From JBBQRS01 sp038214535 (GTDB lineage Bacteria > Chloroflexota > Anaerolineae > CG2-30-64-16), in NCBI GenBank assembly GCA_038214535.1, contig JBBQRS010000001.1, positions 41,666 to 105,665 of the forward strand: a stretch of 64,000 nt of DNA, written 5' to 3'. This document shows, one piece after another, positions 25,655-34,219 of this stretch. A program made the translations under genes and the position numbers. Positions within the stretch are counted from its first letter, which is position 1. Each line of letters begins with the position of its first letter. Below the pieces are notes generated by a model. That model saw only the letters and a program-made list of their open reading frames with translations, was not told the DNA's origin and did no database searches.

Positions 25655-27403
25655 CTACTTGTGCGCGGCGAGGCGCGGGCCGGCAAACCACAGCGCGCCG
25701 ATGAGCGCCAACGTTGCCAGCGAGATGATCTGGCCGACCCTGCGCAGCGGGGTTGACCCGAAGCGCACGGCGACCTCATGTTCGCCCGGCGGCAGCGCGA
25801 GTGAGATCAGCCCGTTGGGCGGTTCGGGCGTGATCTCCGCGGGCTGCCCGCCTACCGTGGCGCGCCAGCCGGGGAAGAAGTAGGTGTAGAACCGCAGGGT
25901 CAGGTCGGAATCGGCGCGCACCCGCGCGGTCGCGGAAAGCGCGGTGGCGCTTTGTGCCAGGATTTCGCCTTCTCCCGCGGCGATGGCGGCGCGTTGCAAC
26001 GGTTGCCCCGCCTCGTATTGCGCGAGCAGCGGCGAGTCCGCATTCTCCGGTGGGCGCGCCGACCAGCGGGTCATCCCGCGCATATCGGGGTATTTTGCCT
26101 CGAAGTCGAGGACGGCGAGCGGCGACGCGTCGCGCGGCTGCACGGGCAGCAGTTCGGGCTGCGTGAAGGCGAAGCTGCCCAGCACGATGGCGAACGCAAA
26201 GACGTAGGCGAACGCGTCGGGTGATCCCGCCGCGCCGCCGCGCCGATCGAGCCAGGACGCCCCCGCGCCGGCAAGGAGCGCCAGCGTCACGGCCACCGGC
26301 GCGAGCAGCCGCCAGGGAAATTGCACGAGGCTGACGAGCGGCAGGATATCCCAGAGCGGCTTGGCAGCCGGGGTCATGGCGAAGAGGGCGACCGCGGCGG
26401 CGAGCGCCAGGAAGAGCGCCTCGGCGCGGTGCGCGGTCAGGCCGTCTGGCCTGCGCAGCACCGCCAGGATGCCGATCATCGCCCCCAGGAAGCCCAGCAG
26501 GCCAAGCTGGAAGCTCATGGCATCGTTCACGCCCGCGACGGAATAGCCGTAGCCCCAGGCCGGATCGAAAAACTGCGCCGGATAGACGAAGTGCTGACGA
26601 TAGTCGTAGGTTGCATTGACCCATTGCGACTGGACGATCTCGTTCCGTTCGGCCAGCATGGGCAGCAGGAAGACCGCGGCCAGCATCCCGCCCAGGATCA
26701 GCGCAACCGCGGACCACCCCACGGCGGCGCGCAATAACGATGAACCGTCTACACGGTCGCGCCGCCACGTCTGGATCGTCTTGAGCAACAGGTAGCCGCC
26801 AATCAGCGGGGCGAACGTCAGCATGGAAACCGTGTGGCTGAGGAGCAGCAGGCCGAGCGCTACCGCGGCGGCGGCCGCTCGGCGCGCGTTGGGCGCATCC
26901 CACAGGGCGACGAAGGCCAGGATGACCCAGGGCAGCCAGGCGAGCGCGGCGAACTCGGCCAGCGCGCCGCGCACGTAAATCTGGACGAGGTGATAGGGTG
27001 CATAGGTGAAGGCGACCGACGCGACCAGCGCCGCCGTCACGCCCCACCAGCGCCGCGCCAGCCGATACATGCCCAGCGCCCCGATGATGAAACCCAGCGC
27101 CCACGTCGCCTTGATCGCCGCGGCGTAGTCCAAGCCGATCAGGTGGAAGCCCTCGGCGACGAAATAGGCCAGCGGGGCGTAGATCAGCCAGAGCGGATAG
27201 CCGAAACCGAGGGCGTGATCCGCGCCCCAGACGGGCCAAAACGCGCCGTCGCGCAGGGTCTGATCGAACTCGACGAGGAAGAAGATGCTGTGGCGTGCAT
27301 CATGTGCTTGCAGGAAATAGCCGGGCGCGGCTAACGGTAGGAGCGCGGGGATCACCAGCAGGAGCGCCAGCCACATCGTCCGGTTGCGGATCTTTTCGCT
27401 CAT
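25655..27403 (-). CDS. PTPS-related polytopic membrane protein (YfhO/glycosyltransferase-like)
   Basis: A 582-residue membrane protein with at least ten hydrophobic segments. It belongs to the 6-pyruvoyl-tetrahydropterin-synthase-related membrane family, which is distantly like GT-C glycosyltransferases. After the first helix comes an acidic/His extracytoplasmic loop (QAHDARHSIFFLVEFDQTL), then GFGYPLWLIYAPLAYF and YHLVQIYVRGALAEF. The C-terminal part has a beta domain (LTLRFYTYFFPGWRATV) and a last helix. Two paralogues lie a few kb away on the opposite strand. The activity is unproven. Transfer of sugars or lipids to envelope polymers is a reasonable guess. No motif identifies the donor. 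Confidence 0.82.
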   Translation of the reverse strand: MSEKIRNRTMWLALLLVIPALLPLAAPGYFLQAHDARHSIFFLVEFDQTLRDGAFWPVWGADHALGFGYPLWLIYAPLAYFVAEGFHLIGLDYAAAIKATWALGFIIGALGMYRLARRWWGVTAALVASVAFTYAPYHLVQIYVRGALAEFAALAWLPWVILAFVALWDAPNARRAAAAAVALGLLLLSHTVSMLTFAPLIGGYLLLKTIQTWRRDRVDGSSLLRAAVGWSAVALILGGMLAAVFLLPMLAERNEIVQSQWVNATYDYRQHFVYPAQFFDPAWGYGYSVAGVNDAMSFQLGLLGFLGAMIGILAVLRRPDGLTAHRAEALFLALAAAVALFAMTPAAKPLWDILPLVSLVQFPWRLLAPVAVTLALLAGAGASWLDRRGGAAGSPDAFAYVFAFAIVLGSFAFTQPELLPVQPRDASPLAVLDFEAKYPDMRGMTRWSARPPENADSPLLAQYEAGQPLQRAAIAAGEGEILAQSATALSATARVRADSDLTLRFYTYFFPGWRATVGGQPAEITPEPPNGLISLALPPGEHEVAVRFGSTPLRRVGQIISLATLALIGALWFAGPRLAAHK

Positions 27404-27430
27404 AGGTGGGATGAAGGACGATTCAGGCGC

Positions 27431-27991
27431 TTACTCTTTGCCGATGAGCTGTGCGCCCGCGGGTTCATCTTTGCCCGGGGCAAGGATCACGCCGCCGCCG
27501 GCCGCGCCGGTGGAGATTTCCGGGAGGTCCGCGGGTAATGCCTGTTTGAGCCTCCCGAGATAGTCGCTCAGGGTCTGCGCTTCGAGCAGGGTCAGGCCGT
27601 AGCGTTCGGCGTGTTGCATCAGGAAGCGGCTGACATCGAGCAGGAAAGCGCGCCGCAACTGTTGCAGATCGAGGACGCGTGTCCAGTCCAGCATCGCGTT
27701 CTCCTGGAGAAACGCGTGCGCGGCGGGGGTGCGCATCGCGGCCATGCGATACGCCAGCACCGGCTTCTCGGTGCGCATGGCCCACCACAACTCCAGCCCC
27801 ACGGGCGCCCAGATATCCGGCCCAAGCAGCACGGCGAAAAGGTGCGCTTCGGCGACCGAGGCCACGTCGGGGGTGCGCTTGATGAGCCAGCCGATGTTGA
27901 CCGGCAGCTCGGCCAACGCCCGACCCAGTAGCTCGCGCGCCGGCTCCTGATCGGGGCCTGCGCTGATGAAGAGGCGCACACGTGTCGCCAT
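27431..27991 (-). CDS. Conserved hypothetical protein, possibly TIR/DUF4062-like fold
   Basis: A 186-residue soluble protein of no firmly recognised family. It starts with a predicted beta strand (RVRLFISAGPDQE) followed by a helix. A second strand, HLFAVLLGPDIW, leads into GLELWWAMRTEKPVLAYR. This strand, acidic helix and KPVL strand order resembles TIR, DUF4062 and nucleoside deoxyribosyltransferase folds, in which a Glu in the helix is catalytic. The C-terminal 60 residues are helical and then disordered. ATG follows AAGGA. It is the first gene upstream of the PTPS-related gene on the same strand, with a 27-bp gap, so the two may be co-expressed. The fold is my inference. Confidence 0.7.
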   Translation of the reverse strand: MATRVRLFISAGPDQEPARELLGRALAELPVNIGWLIKRTPDVASVAEAHLFAVLLGPDIWAPVGLELWWAMRTEKPVLAYRMAAMRTPAAHAFLQENAMLDWTRVLDLQQLRRAFLLDVSRFLMQHAERYGLTLLEAQTLSDYLGRLKQALPADLPEISTGAAGGGVILAPGKDEPAGAQLIGKE

Positions 27992-28095
27992 GACGGGTGT
28001 TTCCTTTCCTATCGTGTCGGTGAATCCACAATACTACCGGTGATTCTACCACAAGCCATCGCGTCTGGCCCATGTCATTCCGAATGCCGGATCGT

Positions 28096-28162
28096 GTCAT
28101 GCTGAATGGAGTGAAGCATCTCGGTATCATGTCGCGAGATGCTTCACTGCGTTCAGCATGAC
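28096..28162. repeat. Family D intergenic hairpin repeat
   Basis: GTCATGCTGAATGGAGTGAA plus GCATCTCG is answered by CGAGATGCTTCACTGCGTTC plus AGCATGAC. A partial extra arm (GTCATTCCGAATG) lies just to the left. Copies of this family are near 53.2 and 58.8 kb. The repeat lies between divergent genes. Confidence 0.88.
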
Positions 28163-28243
28163 ATCAGGCTTGCTCAGGCTGCGTGAAGGGAGTAAGATGA
28201 AGCGCATTGTAACCCGCCAACCCGCTCATCAGGAGCCTACTTC

Positions 28244-29542
28244 GTGACTTCTAAAGATCTCTCGGCCCTTCGTTTGCAATTTCCTGCCCTGACCACCACC
28301 GTAGACGCGGGGCGGCCTGCCGTCTATCTTGACGGCCCCGGCGGCACGCAGGTTCCGCAACGGGTGATTGACGCCATCGGCCATTACCTGGCGACGTGCA
28401 ACGCCAACACGCACGGCGCGTTTCGTACCAGCCACGAGAGCGACCGGATCATCGCCGCGGCGCACGAGGCGATGGCGGATTTCTTCAACGCCCCCTCGGC
28501 GCAGGAGATCGTCTTCGGCCCGAACATGACCTCGTTGACGTTCCAGTTCAGCCGGGCCATCGGGCGACAGTTGGAAGCGGGCGACGAGGTGCTCATCACG
28601 CGCCTCGATCATGACGCGAACCGCGCGCCGTGGCTGGCGCTGAGGGAGCGCGGCGTGATTGTCAAGGAGGTGGATTTCGACCTCGCCGATTGCACGCTGC
28701 GGGTTGAGGCGGGCAGCAGCCCGACGGGCGAGGCGCTGGCCGATCTGTTGTCGGCGCGCACGCGGCTGGTGGCGGTGGGCTACGCCTCGAACGCCGTCGG
28801 CACGGTGAACCCGATCGCGCGCATCGTCGAGCTGGCGCACGCCGCGGGCGCGCTGGTGTGGGTGGACGCCGTGCATTACGCGCCGCACGGCCCCATTGAC
28901 GTGCAGGCGCTCGGTTGCGACTATCTGGTCTGCTCGCCGTACAAGTTCTTCGGCCCGCACGCCGGCGTCGTCTGGGGTCGTTACGATCTGCTCGACGCGC
29001 TGCGCGCCTACAAGGTGCGCCCCGCGGGCGATCAACCGCCCGACAAGTTCGAGACGGGCACGCAGAACCACGAGGCACAGGCGGGCGTTCTGGCGGCCAT
29101 CGAGTATCTGGCGGAGCTCGGCCAAAAGTACGGCGATGAGGCGGTGTCCGGCGGCCTGACCGGGCGACGACTCGAACTGCGGCGCGCGATGTGCGCGATC
29201 CAGGCGTATGAGCGGCCCCTGTTCGAACATTTCGCGCGCGGGCTGGAGGCCATCCCCGGCGTGACCTTGTACGGGATCAAGCCGTCGCAACCGGTGGCGC
29301 AGCGCGCCCCCACCGCGGCATTCCGGCTAGAGGGGCATTCCCCCGATGCGGTGGCCGAGGCCCTCGCCGCGCACGGCATCTACGTCTGGTCGGGCAACTT
29401 TTACGCCGTGGCCGTGACGGAGCGGCTGGGGCTGGAGGAGATGGGCGGGGTGGTGCGGGCCGGGCTGGCCCACTACAACACACGCGAAGAGGTGGACTAT
29501 TGCCTCTCTGTGTTGCGGGGTCTGACCGGGCAGGCAGGTTGA
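28244..29542 (+). CDS. Cysteine desulfurase-like aminotransferase class V protein (VC1184 family)
   Basis: A 432-residue PLP enzyme of fold type I, closest to the cysteine-desulfurase-like VC1184 subgroup. The N-terminal YLDGPGGTQVPQRV and NANTHGAF elements are typical. The PLP-binding Asp and His lie in WVDAVHYAPH (Asp208, His211), and the Schiff-base lysine is Lys234 in CSPYKFFGPHAG. I do not see the active-site Cys loop needed by true SufS/NifS desulfurases, so the substrate is uncertain. The GTG start at 28244 follows AGGAG with eight-base spacing. The next gene starts 13 bp downstream, so a shared transcript is likely. Confidence 0.9.
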   Translation: MTSKDLSALRLQFPALTTTVDAGRPAVYLDGPGGTQVPQRVIDAIGHYLATCNANTHGAFRTSHESDRIIAAAHEAMADFFNAPSAQEIVFGPNMTSLTFQFSRAIGRQLEAGDEVLITRLDHDANRAPWLALRERGVIVKEVDFDLADCTLRVEAGSSPTGEALADLLSARTRLVAVGYASNAVGTVNPIARIVELAHAAGALVWVDAVHYAPHGPIDVQALGCDYLVCSPYKFFGPHAGVVWGRYDLLDALRAYKVRPAGDQPPDKFETGTQNHEAQAGVLAAIEYLAELGQKYGDEAVSGGLTGRRLELRRAMCAIQAYERPLFEHFARGLEAIPGVTLYGIKPSQPVAQRAPTAAFRLEGHSPDAVAEALAAHGIYVWSGNFYAVAVTERLGLEEMGGVVRAGLAHYNTREEVDYCLSVLRGLTGQAG

Positions 29543-29555
29543 GTTCATCCACAGC

Positions 29556-31232
29556 ATGACGGATCGAGTTCCCGCGCAGGCGCAGGTTCGATGGACGCTC
29601 GCACAGGCAGCGACCTGGCTGGCCGTCCTGCTGCCTGTGTTTGCGTGGGCCCCGCTGACCTATCCCGGCTACCTCGCGCTGCACAGCGGGTTCCTGTCGA
29701 TCTTCAACCTCAATGACCTGATGGGGCATCTGAGTGACTTCGCCTGGGCGCCGCTGGTCGGCCAGCCGCATGACCTGTGGCGCGCGGAGCGCGCGCTGCC
29801 CTATCTGCTGGCCGCCGGGCCGCGCCTGCTCGGCTTCGACTCGCTGACCGCGGTCAAGTTCGTCTTCGGGACGAGCATCATCGCCGGCGCGCTGGGCATC
29901 TACGCCTGGGGGCGCGGGCAGATCGGCGCGGGGGCGGCGCTGCTGGCGTCGTTCCTCTACGTCTTGCTGCCCATCAATCTGGCGACGATCTACGTGCGCG
30001 GCGCGTACGCCGAAGCGGTCATCCTGGGGTTGATGCCGTGGATCTTGTTCGCGGTGCGGCGCGCGACGACCTCTCGGCGCGCAGGCGCAGCGGTCTTTCT
30101 AGCGCTTCTGATGGCGGCGGCGTTCTGGACGCAGGCGGGGCTTGCCGTGGGGCTGAGCCTGATCTGTCTGGTCTATATCCTCATCCTGCTGCGCTCCATC
30201 CCCACCGAAATCGCGTTCAGCATTGGGCGTACGCGTGCGGCGCGCAACGTGTGGCCGCTGCTGGGTTGGCTTGGCGGATGCGTCCTGGGCATGATCGGGC
30301 TGATCCCGGTGATCGCGCGCAATGGTTGGGGTGGCCCGGCGCGCGTCGCCTTCGCGGAGCATTTCGTGTATCCGCACCAATTCCTGAGCGCGGGTTGGGG
30401 GTTCGGCCCCAGCATCGCCGGGCCTTACGACACGTTGCCGCTCCAGATAGGCATCGTCGCGTTTGGGCTGGCGCTTTTCGCGCTGGTGGACCCTGCCAGT
30501 TTACGCCGTCCGGCGAGTGACAGGACGCTAAATCAAGAACGCCGCGTAATGCTCTTCACGGCTGCCGGTCTGGCGCTGGCGTTGCTGTTCCTGAGTTCCA
30601 CCCTCTCCGCGCCGCTTTGGCGTATCCTGCCGTTTGCGTCGCGCACGCTCACCTATCCGTGGCAACTCACCTTACTGGCCGGGCCGTGGCTGGCGTTGCT
30701 GGGCGGGATGGGCAGCCTGGCGCTGTCGCTGCGCGCATGTGAACTTTCCGCCGCCGCGCCCGTTCCCTTGTATGCCGGGCTGCTGGCGCTGGTCTTGATC
30801 GGCTCTTACGCCTACTTAGCCCCGCAGACTACCGATATCCTCCCGCCGGAGCAACCGGCCGCGATCTTCGGGGATGACGACTTGGCGCTGTTGCGCGCGG
30901 AGGTCGAGGGCACGCCGGGGCCGAACGCGGCGCTCACGCTGAACGCCGCGTGGCAGGCGCTCAGGCCGCTGACTGAGGATTACACGGTCTTCTTCCACGC
31001 GGTTGGCCCCGACGGCGCGATGTGGGGGCAGCACGACAGTATGCCGCGCGACGGTGCCGCGCCCACCAGCGGCTGGCTGCCGGGCGCGGTGATCACCGAT
31101 ACCCTGCAACTGACCCTCAACCCTGATGCGCCGCCCGGCGCGGGCTATAGTTATCCCGTGGGCCTCTATCTCTGGCAGACCGGTGAACGCCTGATGACCG
31201 GCGACGCGGACAGCTTCGTGGTGCAGCCATGA
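29556..31232 (+). CDS. PTPS-related polytopic membrane protein, divergent paralogue
   Basis: A 558-residue membrane protein with about ten hydrophobic segments, related to its downstream neighbour. INLATIYVRGAYAEAVIL matches the shared IYVRGA-AE core, and HFVYPHQFLSAGWGFGPSI matches the paralogues. It lacks the AHDARH loop near the N-terminus, where it has LHSGFLSIFNLNDLMGHL instead. Its C-terminus (about 460-558) is a beta-sandwich-like domain with DYTVFFHAVGPDGAMWGQHD, often attached to Chloroflexota membrane glycosyltransferases. The ATG is 13 bp after the previous stop codon, and the end overlaps the next ATG (ATGA). The activity is inferred only. Confidence 0.8.
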   Translation: MTDRVPAQAQVRWTLAQAATWLAVLLPVFAWAPLTYPGYLALHSGFLSIFNLNDLMGHLSDFAWAPLVGQPHDLWRAERALPYLLAAGPRLLGFDSLTAVKFVFGTSIIAGALGIYAWGRGQIGAGAALLASFLYVLLPINLATIYVRGAYAEAVILGLMPWILFAVRRATTSRRAGAAVFLALLMAAAFWTQAGLAVGLSLICLVYILILLRSIPTEIAFSIGRTRAARNVWPLLGWLGGCVLGMIGLIPVIARNGWGGPARVAFAEHFVYPHQFLSAGWGFGPSIAGPYDTLPLQIGIVAFGLALFALVDPASLRRPASDRTLNQERRVMLFTAAGLALALLFLSSTLSAPLWRILPFASRTLTYPWQLTLLAGPWLALLGGMGSLALSLRACELSAAAPVPLYAGLLALVLIGSYAYLAPQTTDILPPEQPAAIFGDDDLALLRAEVEGTPGPNAALTLNAAWQALRPLTEDYTVFFHAVGPDGAMWGQHDSMPRDGAAPTSGWLPGAVITDTLQLTLNPDAPPGAGYSYPVGLYLWQTGERLMTGDADSFVVQP

Positions 31233-33118
31233 GCGAAACGACCATCCCGCAGACCGCGAAGCTCCGGGCGCGCCTGCCGTCCATGCAGTTCTGGTTGGTG
31301 TTGATCGTCGGCGTGATCGCGGCGATGCCCCTGCTGCTGCCCGGCTATTTCTGGGGCGCGCATGACGCGCGCCACGACGTCTACTTCATCTTCCAGTACG
31401 ATATGTCCGTGCAGGACGGCATCTGGCTGCCGCGCTGGTCGCCCGATTGGACCTTCGGTTACGGGTATCCTTTCTTCATCGTCTACGGGCCGCTGGCGAC
31501 CTTCGTCGGCGAGCTGTTCCATCACTTCCTGGGGTTCGGCTTCGAAGAAAGCGTCAAGGCGGTGCTGGCGCTCTCCATCGTGCTGTCCGGGCTGGCAATG
31601 TATGGCTTCGTCCGGTCGTGGCTGGGGCGCAACGCCGGGCTGGTCGCGGCCGTAGCCTACATGGTCGTGCCCTATCACCTCGTAGACGTGTTCGTCCGCG
31701 CGGCGATGGCAGAGTCGGTGGCGCTGGTGTTCGTGCCGCTCGCGCTGTGGGGCTTTCGCGAGTGCGTGGTGCGCCCGCGCTGGTCGGCGCTGATCGGGGC
31801 TGCGCTGGCCTATGCCGGGCTGATGTGGACGAGCAACCTCGTGGCGATCGTCTTCACCCCGGCGCTGGCGATCTACGTGGCTGCGCTGATCTTCTGGCGG
31901 GCGCGCGATGCCGCGGGATCTGACTGGCGCGGCGTCCTGGGACAGTTTGTCAAAGGCGCGTGGGTTCCCGGCTTTGCGTTTGTGTGCGGCCTGAGCCTCA
32001 GCGCGGCCTTCTTCATCCCTGCGCTGGTCGAGCAGCAGTACATCAACCGGACGCAGTGGTTCGGCGAATATTACGATCCCACGCAGCATTTCGTCTACTT
32101 CAATCAATTGTTCAATCCGGCGTGGGGGTTCGGCATCAGCCAGCCCGGCCCGGATGATATCGCGCAGGGGGCGATGAGCTACCAGTTGGGGGCCGTCGCG
32201 GTGCTGCTGGCGATGGTCGCTGCGGTCGCCGCGGTCGTCTTGCCGCGGCGCGTGCGGCGCGAGCTGTGGTTCTGGGCCCTATGGGGCGTCGTCAGCGTCG
32301 GGCTGACGCTCGGCGTCTCGGCATGGCTGTGGCAGCACGTCCCGATCATCCCTTACGCGCAGTTCCCGTGGCGCTACCTGATGCTGGCGATCCTGCCGCT
32401 CAGCGTGTTGCCCGCCGCGCTGGCCGCGCCGTTACCATGGACTGGCGGCTTCGAGGAGGGAGTCGTTGTTGGCTACGATGATCGCGCGCCATCCTGGGCC
32501 GCGGTTGCGCTGGCCGGGTTGTTGCTGTTGGGCAGCTATCCCTATCTCCGCGTCGAGGTGCGCGAGCCGACCATCGAGCAGGGGCCGGTGTCGCACGCCG
32601 CACTGATGCGTTTCCAGCGCACCAGCGACGAAATGACAGGGGTCACGGTGTGGGTAGACCCGGCGCAGCGTCCCAACTGGTCGCCGATGGCCGAGATCTG
32701 GGTGCGCGACGGGGAAGTGACCACCCGCGTGGACTACGGCCAGGTGCCGCAGACGGAAACGTTGGCGGTCAACTCGGAGGATATGGGCAGCGCCCACGAG
32801 CAGATCTATTTCTACGCCAAAGATCCCGGCCAGACCATCACCTTCAACTGGTTCTGGTATCCCGGTTGGACGGCCTATCTGCTGGACGGCAAGGACGGCG
32901 CGCCGGTGCGTGAGATGCCGATCCTGCGCGAGGAGGGGCCGCTGGCGCGTATTGTGTTGCCCGTCCCCGCGGGCGAGGGCTACATCCTGTTGCGCATGGA
33001 GGAGACGCCGCTACGCCGCGCGGCCCGATGGATTACGCTGATCACGATTGCTTTGTTGATTCTGACTCCGGTTATCTTCATGTTGACTCGCAACCGACGA
33101 CGAAAGGTGACGCTCTGA
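31229..33118 (+). CDS. PTPS-related polytopic membrane protein
   Basis: A 629-residue membrane protein clearly paralogous to the minus-strand gene at 25.7-27.4 kb. Shared blocks are GAHDARHDVYFIFQYDMS, FGYGYPFFIVYGPLATF, YHLVDVFVRAAMAES and HFVYFNQLFNPAWGFGIS. A C-terminal extracytoplasmic beta domain (ITFNWFWYPGWTAYLLDGKD) and a final helix (WITLITIALLILTPVIFML) follow. Start and stop codons overlap the flanking genes (ATGA before, TGATG after), so it is translated in a coupled operon. The AHDARH loop is where a catalytic Asp would sit in GT-C enzymes, but this is unproven. Confidence 0.83.
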   Translation: MSETTIPQTAKLRARLPSMQFWLVLIVGVIAAMPLLLPGYFWGAHDARHDVYFIFQYDMSVQDGIWLPRWSPDWTFGYGYPFFIVYGPLATFVGELFHHFLGFGFEESVKAVLALSIVLSGLAMYGFVRSWLGRNAGLVAAVAYMVVPYHLVDVFVRAAMAESVALVFVPLALWGFRECVVRPRWSALIGAALAYAGLMWTSNLVAIVFTPALAIYVAALIFWRARDAAGSDWRGVLGQFVKGAWVPGFAFVCGLSLSAAFFIPALVEQQYINRTQWFGEYYDPTQHFVYFNQLFNPAWGFGISQPGPDDIAQGAMSYQLGAVAVLLAMVAAVAAVVLPRRVRRELWFWALWGVVSVGLTLGVSAWLWQHVPIIPYAQFPWRYLMLAILPLSVLPAALAAPLPWTGGFEEGVVVGYDDRAPSWAAVALAGLLLLGSYPYLRVEVREPTIEQGPVSHAALMRFQRTSDEMTGVTVWVDPAQRPNWSPMAEIWVRDGEVTTRVDYGQVPQTETLAVNSEDMGSAHEQIYFYAKDPGQTITFNWFWYPGWTAYLLDGKDGAPVREMPILREEGPLARIVLPVPAGEGYILLRMEETPLRRAARWITLITIALLILTPVIFMLTRNRRRKVTL

Positions 33119-33690
33119 TGATTTCCGACAACCTCTGGCGCGGCGAGCGCGTGCGGCTCACCGGTTTGACGAAGGAAGACGCGGCGCAGGTCGCAATCTG
33201 GTTTGGCGACGCCGGCCTGCTGCGCCTGTGGAATGCGGAGGCAGCGCGGCCACAAACTGAGGCGGCCACGACCAAATACCTGGAGGATATGGAGAAAAAG
33301 CCAAACGCCTTCATTTTTGCGATTCGCCCGCTGGAGAGCGATGCGCTCCTCGGCTATCTGGAACTGGATGACATCATCTGGTCAAACGGGGTGGGCTGGT
33401 TTGCCATCGGCATTGGCGACCGCGCCAACTGGGGCAAGGGTTACGGGCGCGAGGCGATGACGCTGGCGCTGGATTACGCGTTTCGCGAGCTGAACCTGCA
33501 TCGCGTGCAACTTACGGTTTTCGCATACAACGAGCGCGCGATCGCGCTCTACGAGAAGCTGGGCTTCCGGCGCGAAGGCGTCTTCCGCGAGTTCCTGCAC
33601 CGCGACGGAAAGTGCTACGATATGTATCTCTACGGGATACTGCGCGCCGAACGGGAATCTCGCTTTGATTTGAAACCAGGAGCAGGTTGA
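33118..33690 (+). CDS. GNAT family N-acetyltransferase (RimJ/RimL-like)
   Basis: A 190-residue acetyltransferase. The acetyl-CoA pyrophosphate loop is in NWGKGYGREAMTLALDYA, followed by ELNLHRVQLTVFAYNERAI and ALYEKLGFRREGVFRE, the pattern of RimJ/RimL protein or small-molecule N-acetyltransferases. The start codon overlaps the stop codon of the preceding membrane protein (TGATG). An in-frame extension of 30 codons inside that gene was rejected. The substrate is unknown. Confidence 0.93.
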   Translation: MISDNLWRGERVRLTGLTKEDAAQVAIWFGDAGLLRLWNAEAARPQTEAATTKYLEDMEKKPNAFIFAIRPLESDALLGYLELDDIIWSNGVGWFAIGIGDRANWGKGYGREAMTLALDYAFRELNLHRVQLTVFAYNERAIALYEKLGFRREGVFREFLHRDGKCYDMYLYGILRAERESRFDLKPGAG

Positions 33691-33691
33691 T

Positions 33692-34219
33692 ATGCGTTTT
33701 GTCGAAGTGCGTCGCCATACGATGCGCACGAAGCCGGGCCAGCACCTTTCGCAGCCCGGCGTGACCCTCGCGCGCCGGGTCGGCAATTCAATGGGGCCGT
33801 TTGACCGCGTGATTACCAGCACCTTGCCCCGCGCGTACGAGACGACCATCGCCATGGGCTACGCGGTTGACGAGGATACCGACGCCCTGTCGCAGATGGG
33901 TTACACTGTCAGTGAAGGCGTGGCGTGGCCCACACCATTTGGCCGCATTGCGCGCGCCATGCACAGCAATGACGCGGTCTCGGTCTATGCGCGCGACCAG
34001 GCCGATCTCTGGCGCTCCTACGCCGCCGCGCTCCCCGACGGGGGCGCGGCGCTGATCATCAGTCACGGCGGCATTGTAGAGTTGGGCGCGGTGGCCGCCC
34101 TGCCCGCAGCCGAGCATGAGATGTGGGGCGCACACATTGATTATTGTGAAGGGATACGCCTTGTGTTTGAAGACGGAGTTTTTGTGTCGGGCGAGATACT
34201 GAGGGTGGGTGCATCATGA
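33692..34219 (+). CDS. Histidine phosphatase family protein
   Basis: A 175-residue phosphoglycerate-mutase-like phosphatase. The phosphohistidine motif is RRHTMR near residues 7-12 (RHT instead of the common RHG). ITSTLPRAYETT near 41-52 supplies the second Arg, and ISHGG near 123-127 the second His. It is shorter than typical PGM enzymes and fits small SixA/CobC-like phosphatases. ATG starts one base after the GNAT stop codon, and its own stop overlaps the surE ATG, so it is in the same operon. The substrate is not predictable. Confidence 0.9.
   Translation: MRFVEVRRHTMRTKPGQHLSQPGVTLARRVGNSMGPFDRVITSTLPRAYETTIAMGYAVDEDTDALSQMGYTVSEGVAWPTPFGRIARAMHSNDAVSVYARDQADLWRSYAAALPDGGAALIISHGGIVELGAVAALPAAEHEMWGAHIDYCEGIRLVFEDGVFVSGEILRVGAS

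Noticed and set aside
25776..27239. A 487-codon frame on the same strand as the PTPS-related gene
   Set aside because: It is an out-of-frame reading inside the membrane protein gene, very rich in Arg, Ala and Gly, without a start region or hydrophobic pattern.
28229..29290. A 353-codon frame antisense to the cysteine-desulfurase-like gene
   Set aside because: It overlaps PLP-enzyme motifs on the other strand and has Arg/His-rich shadow composition.
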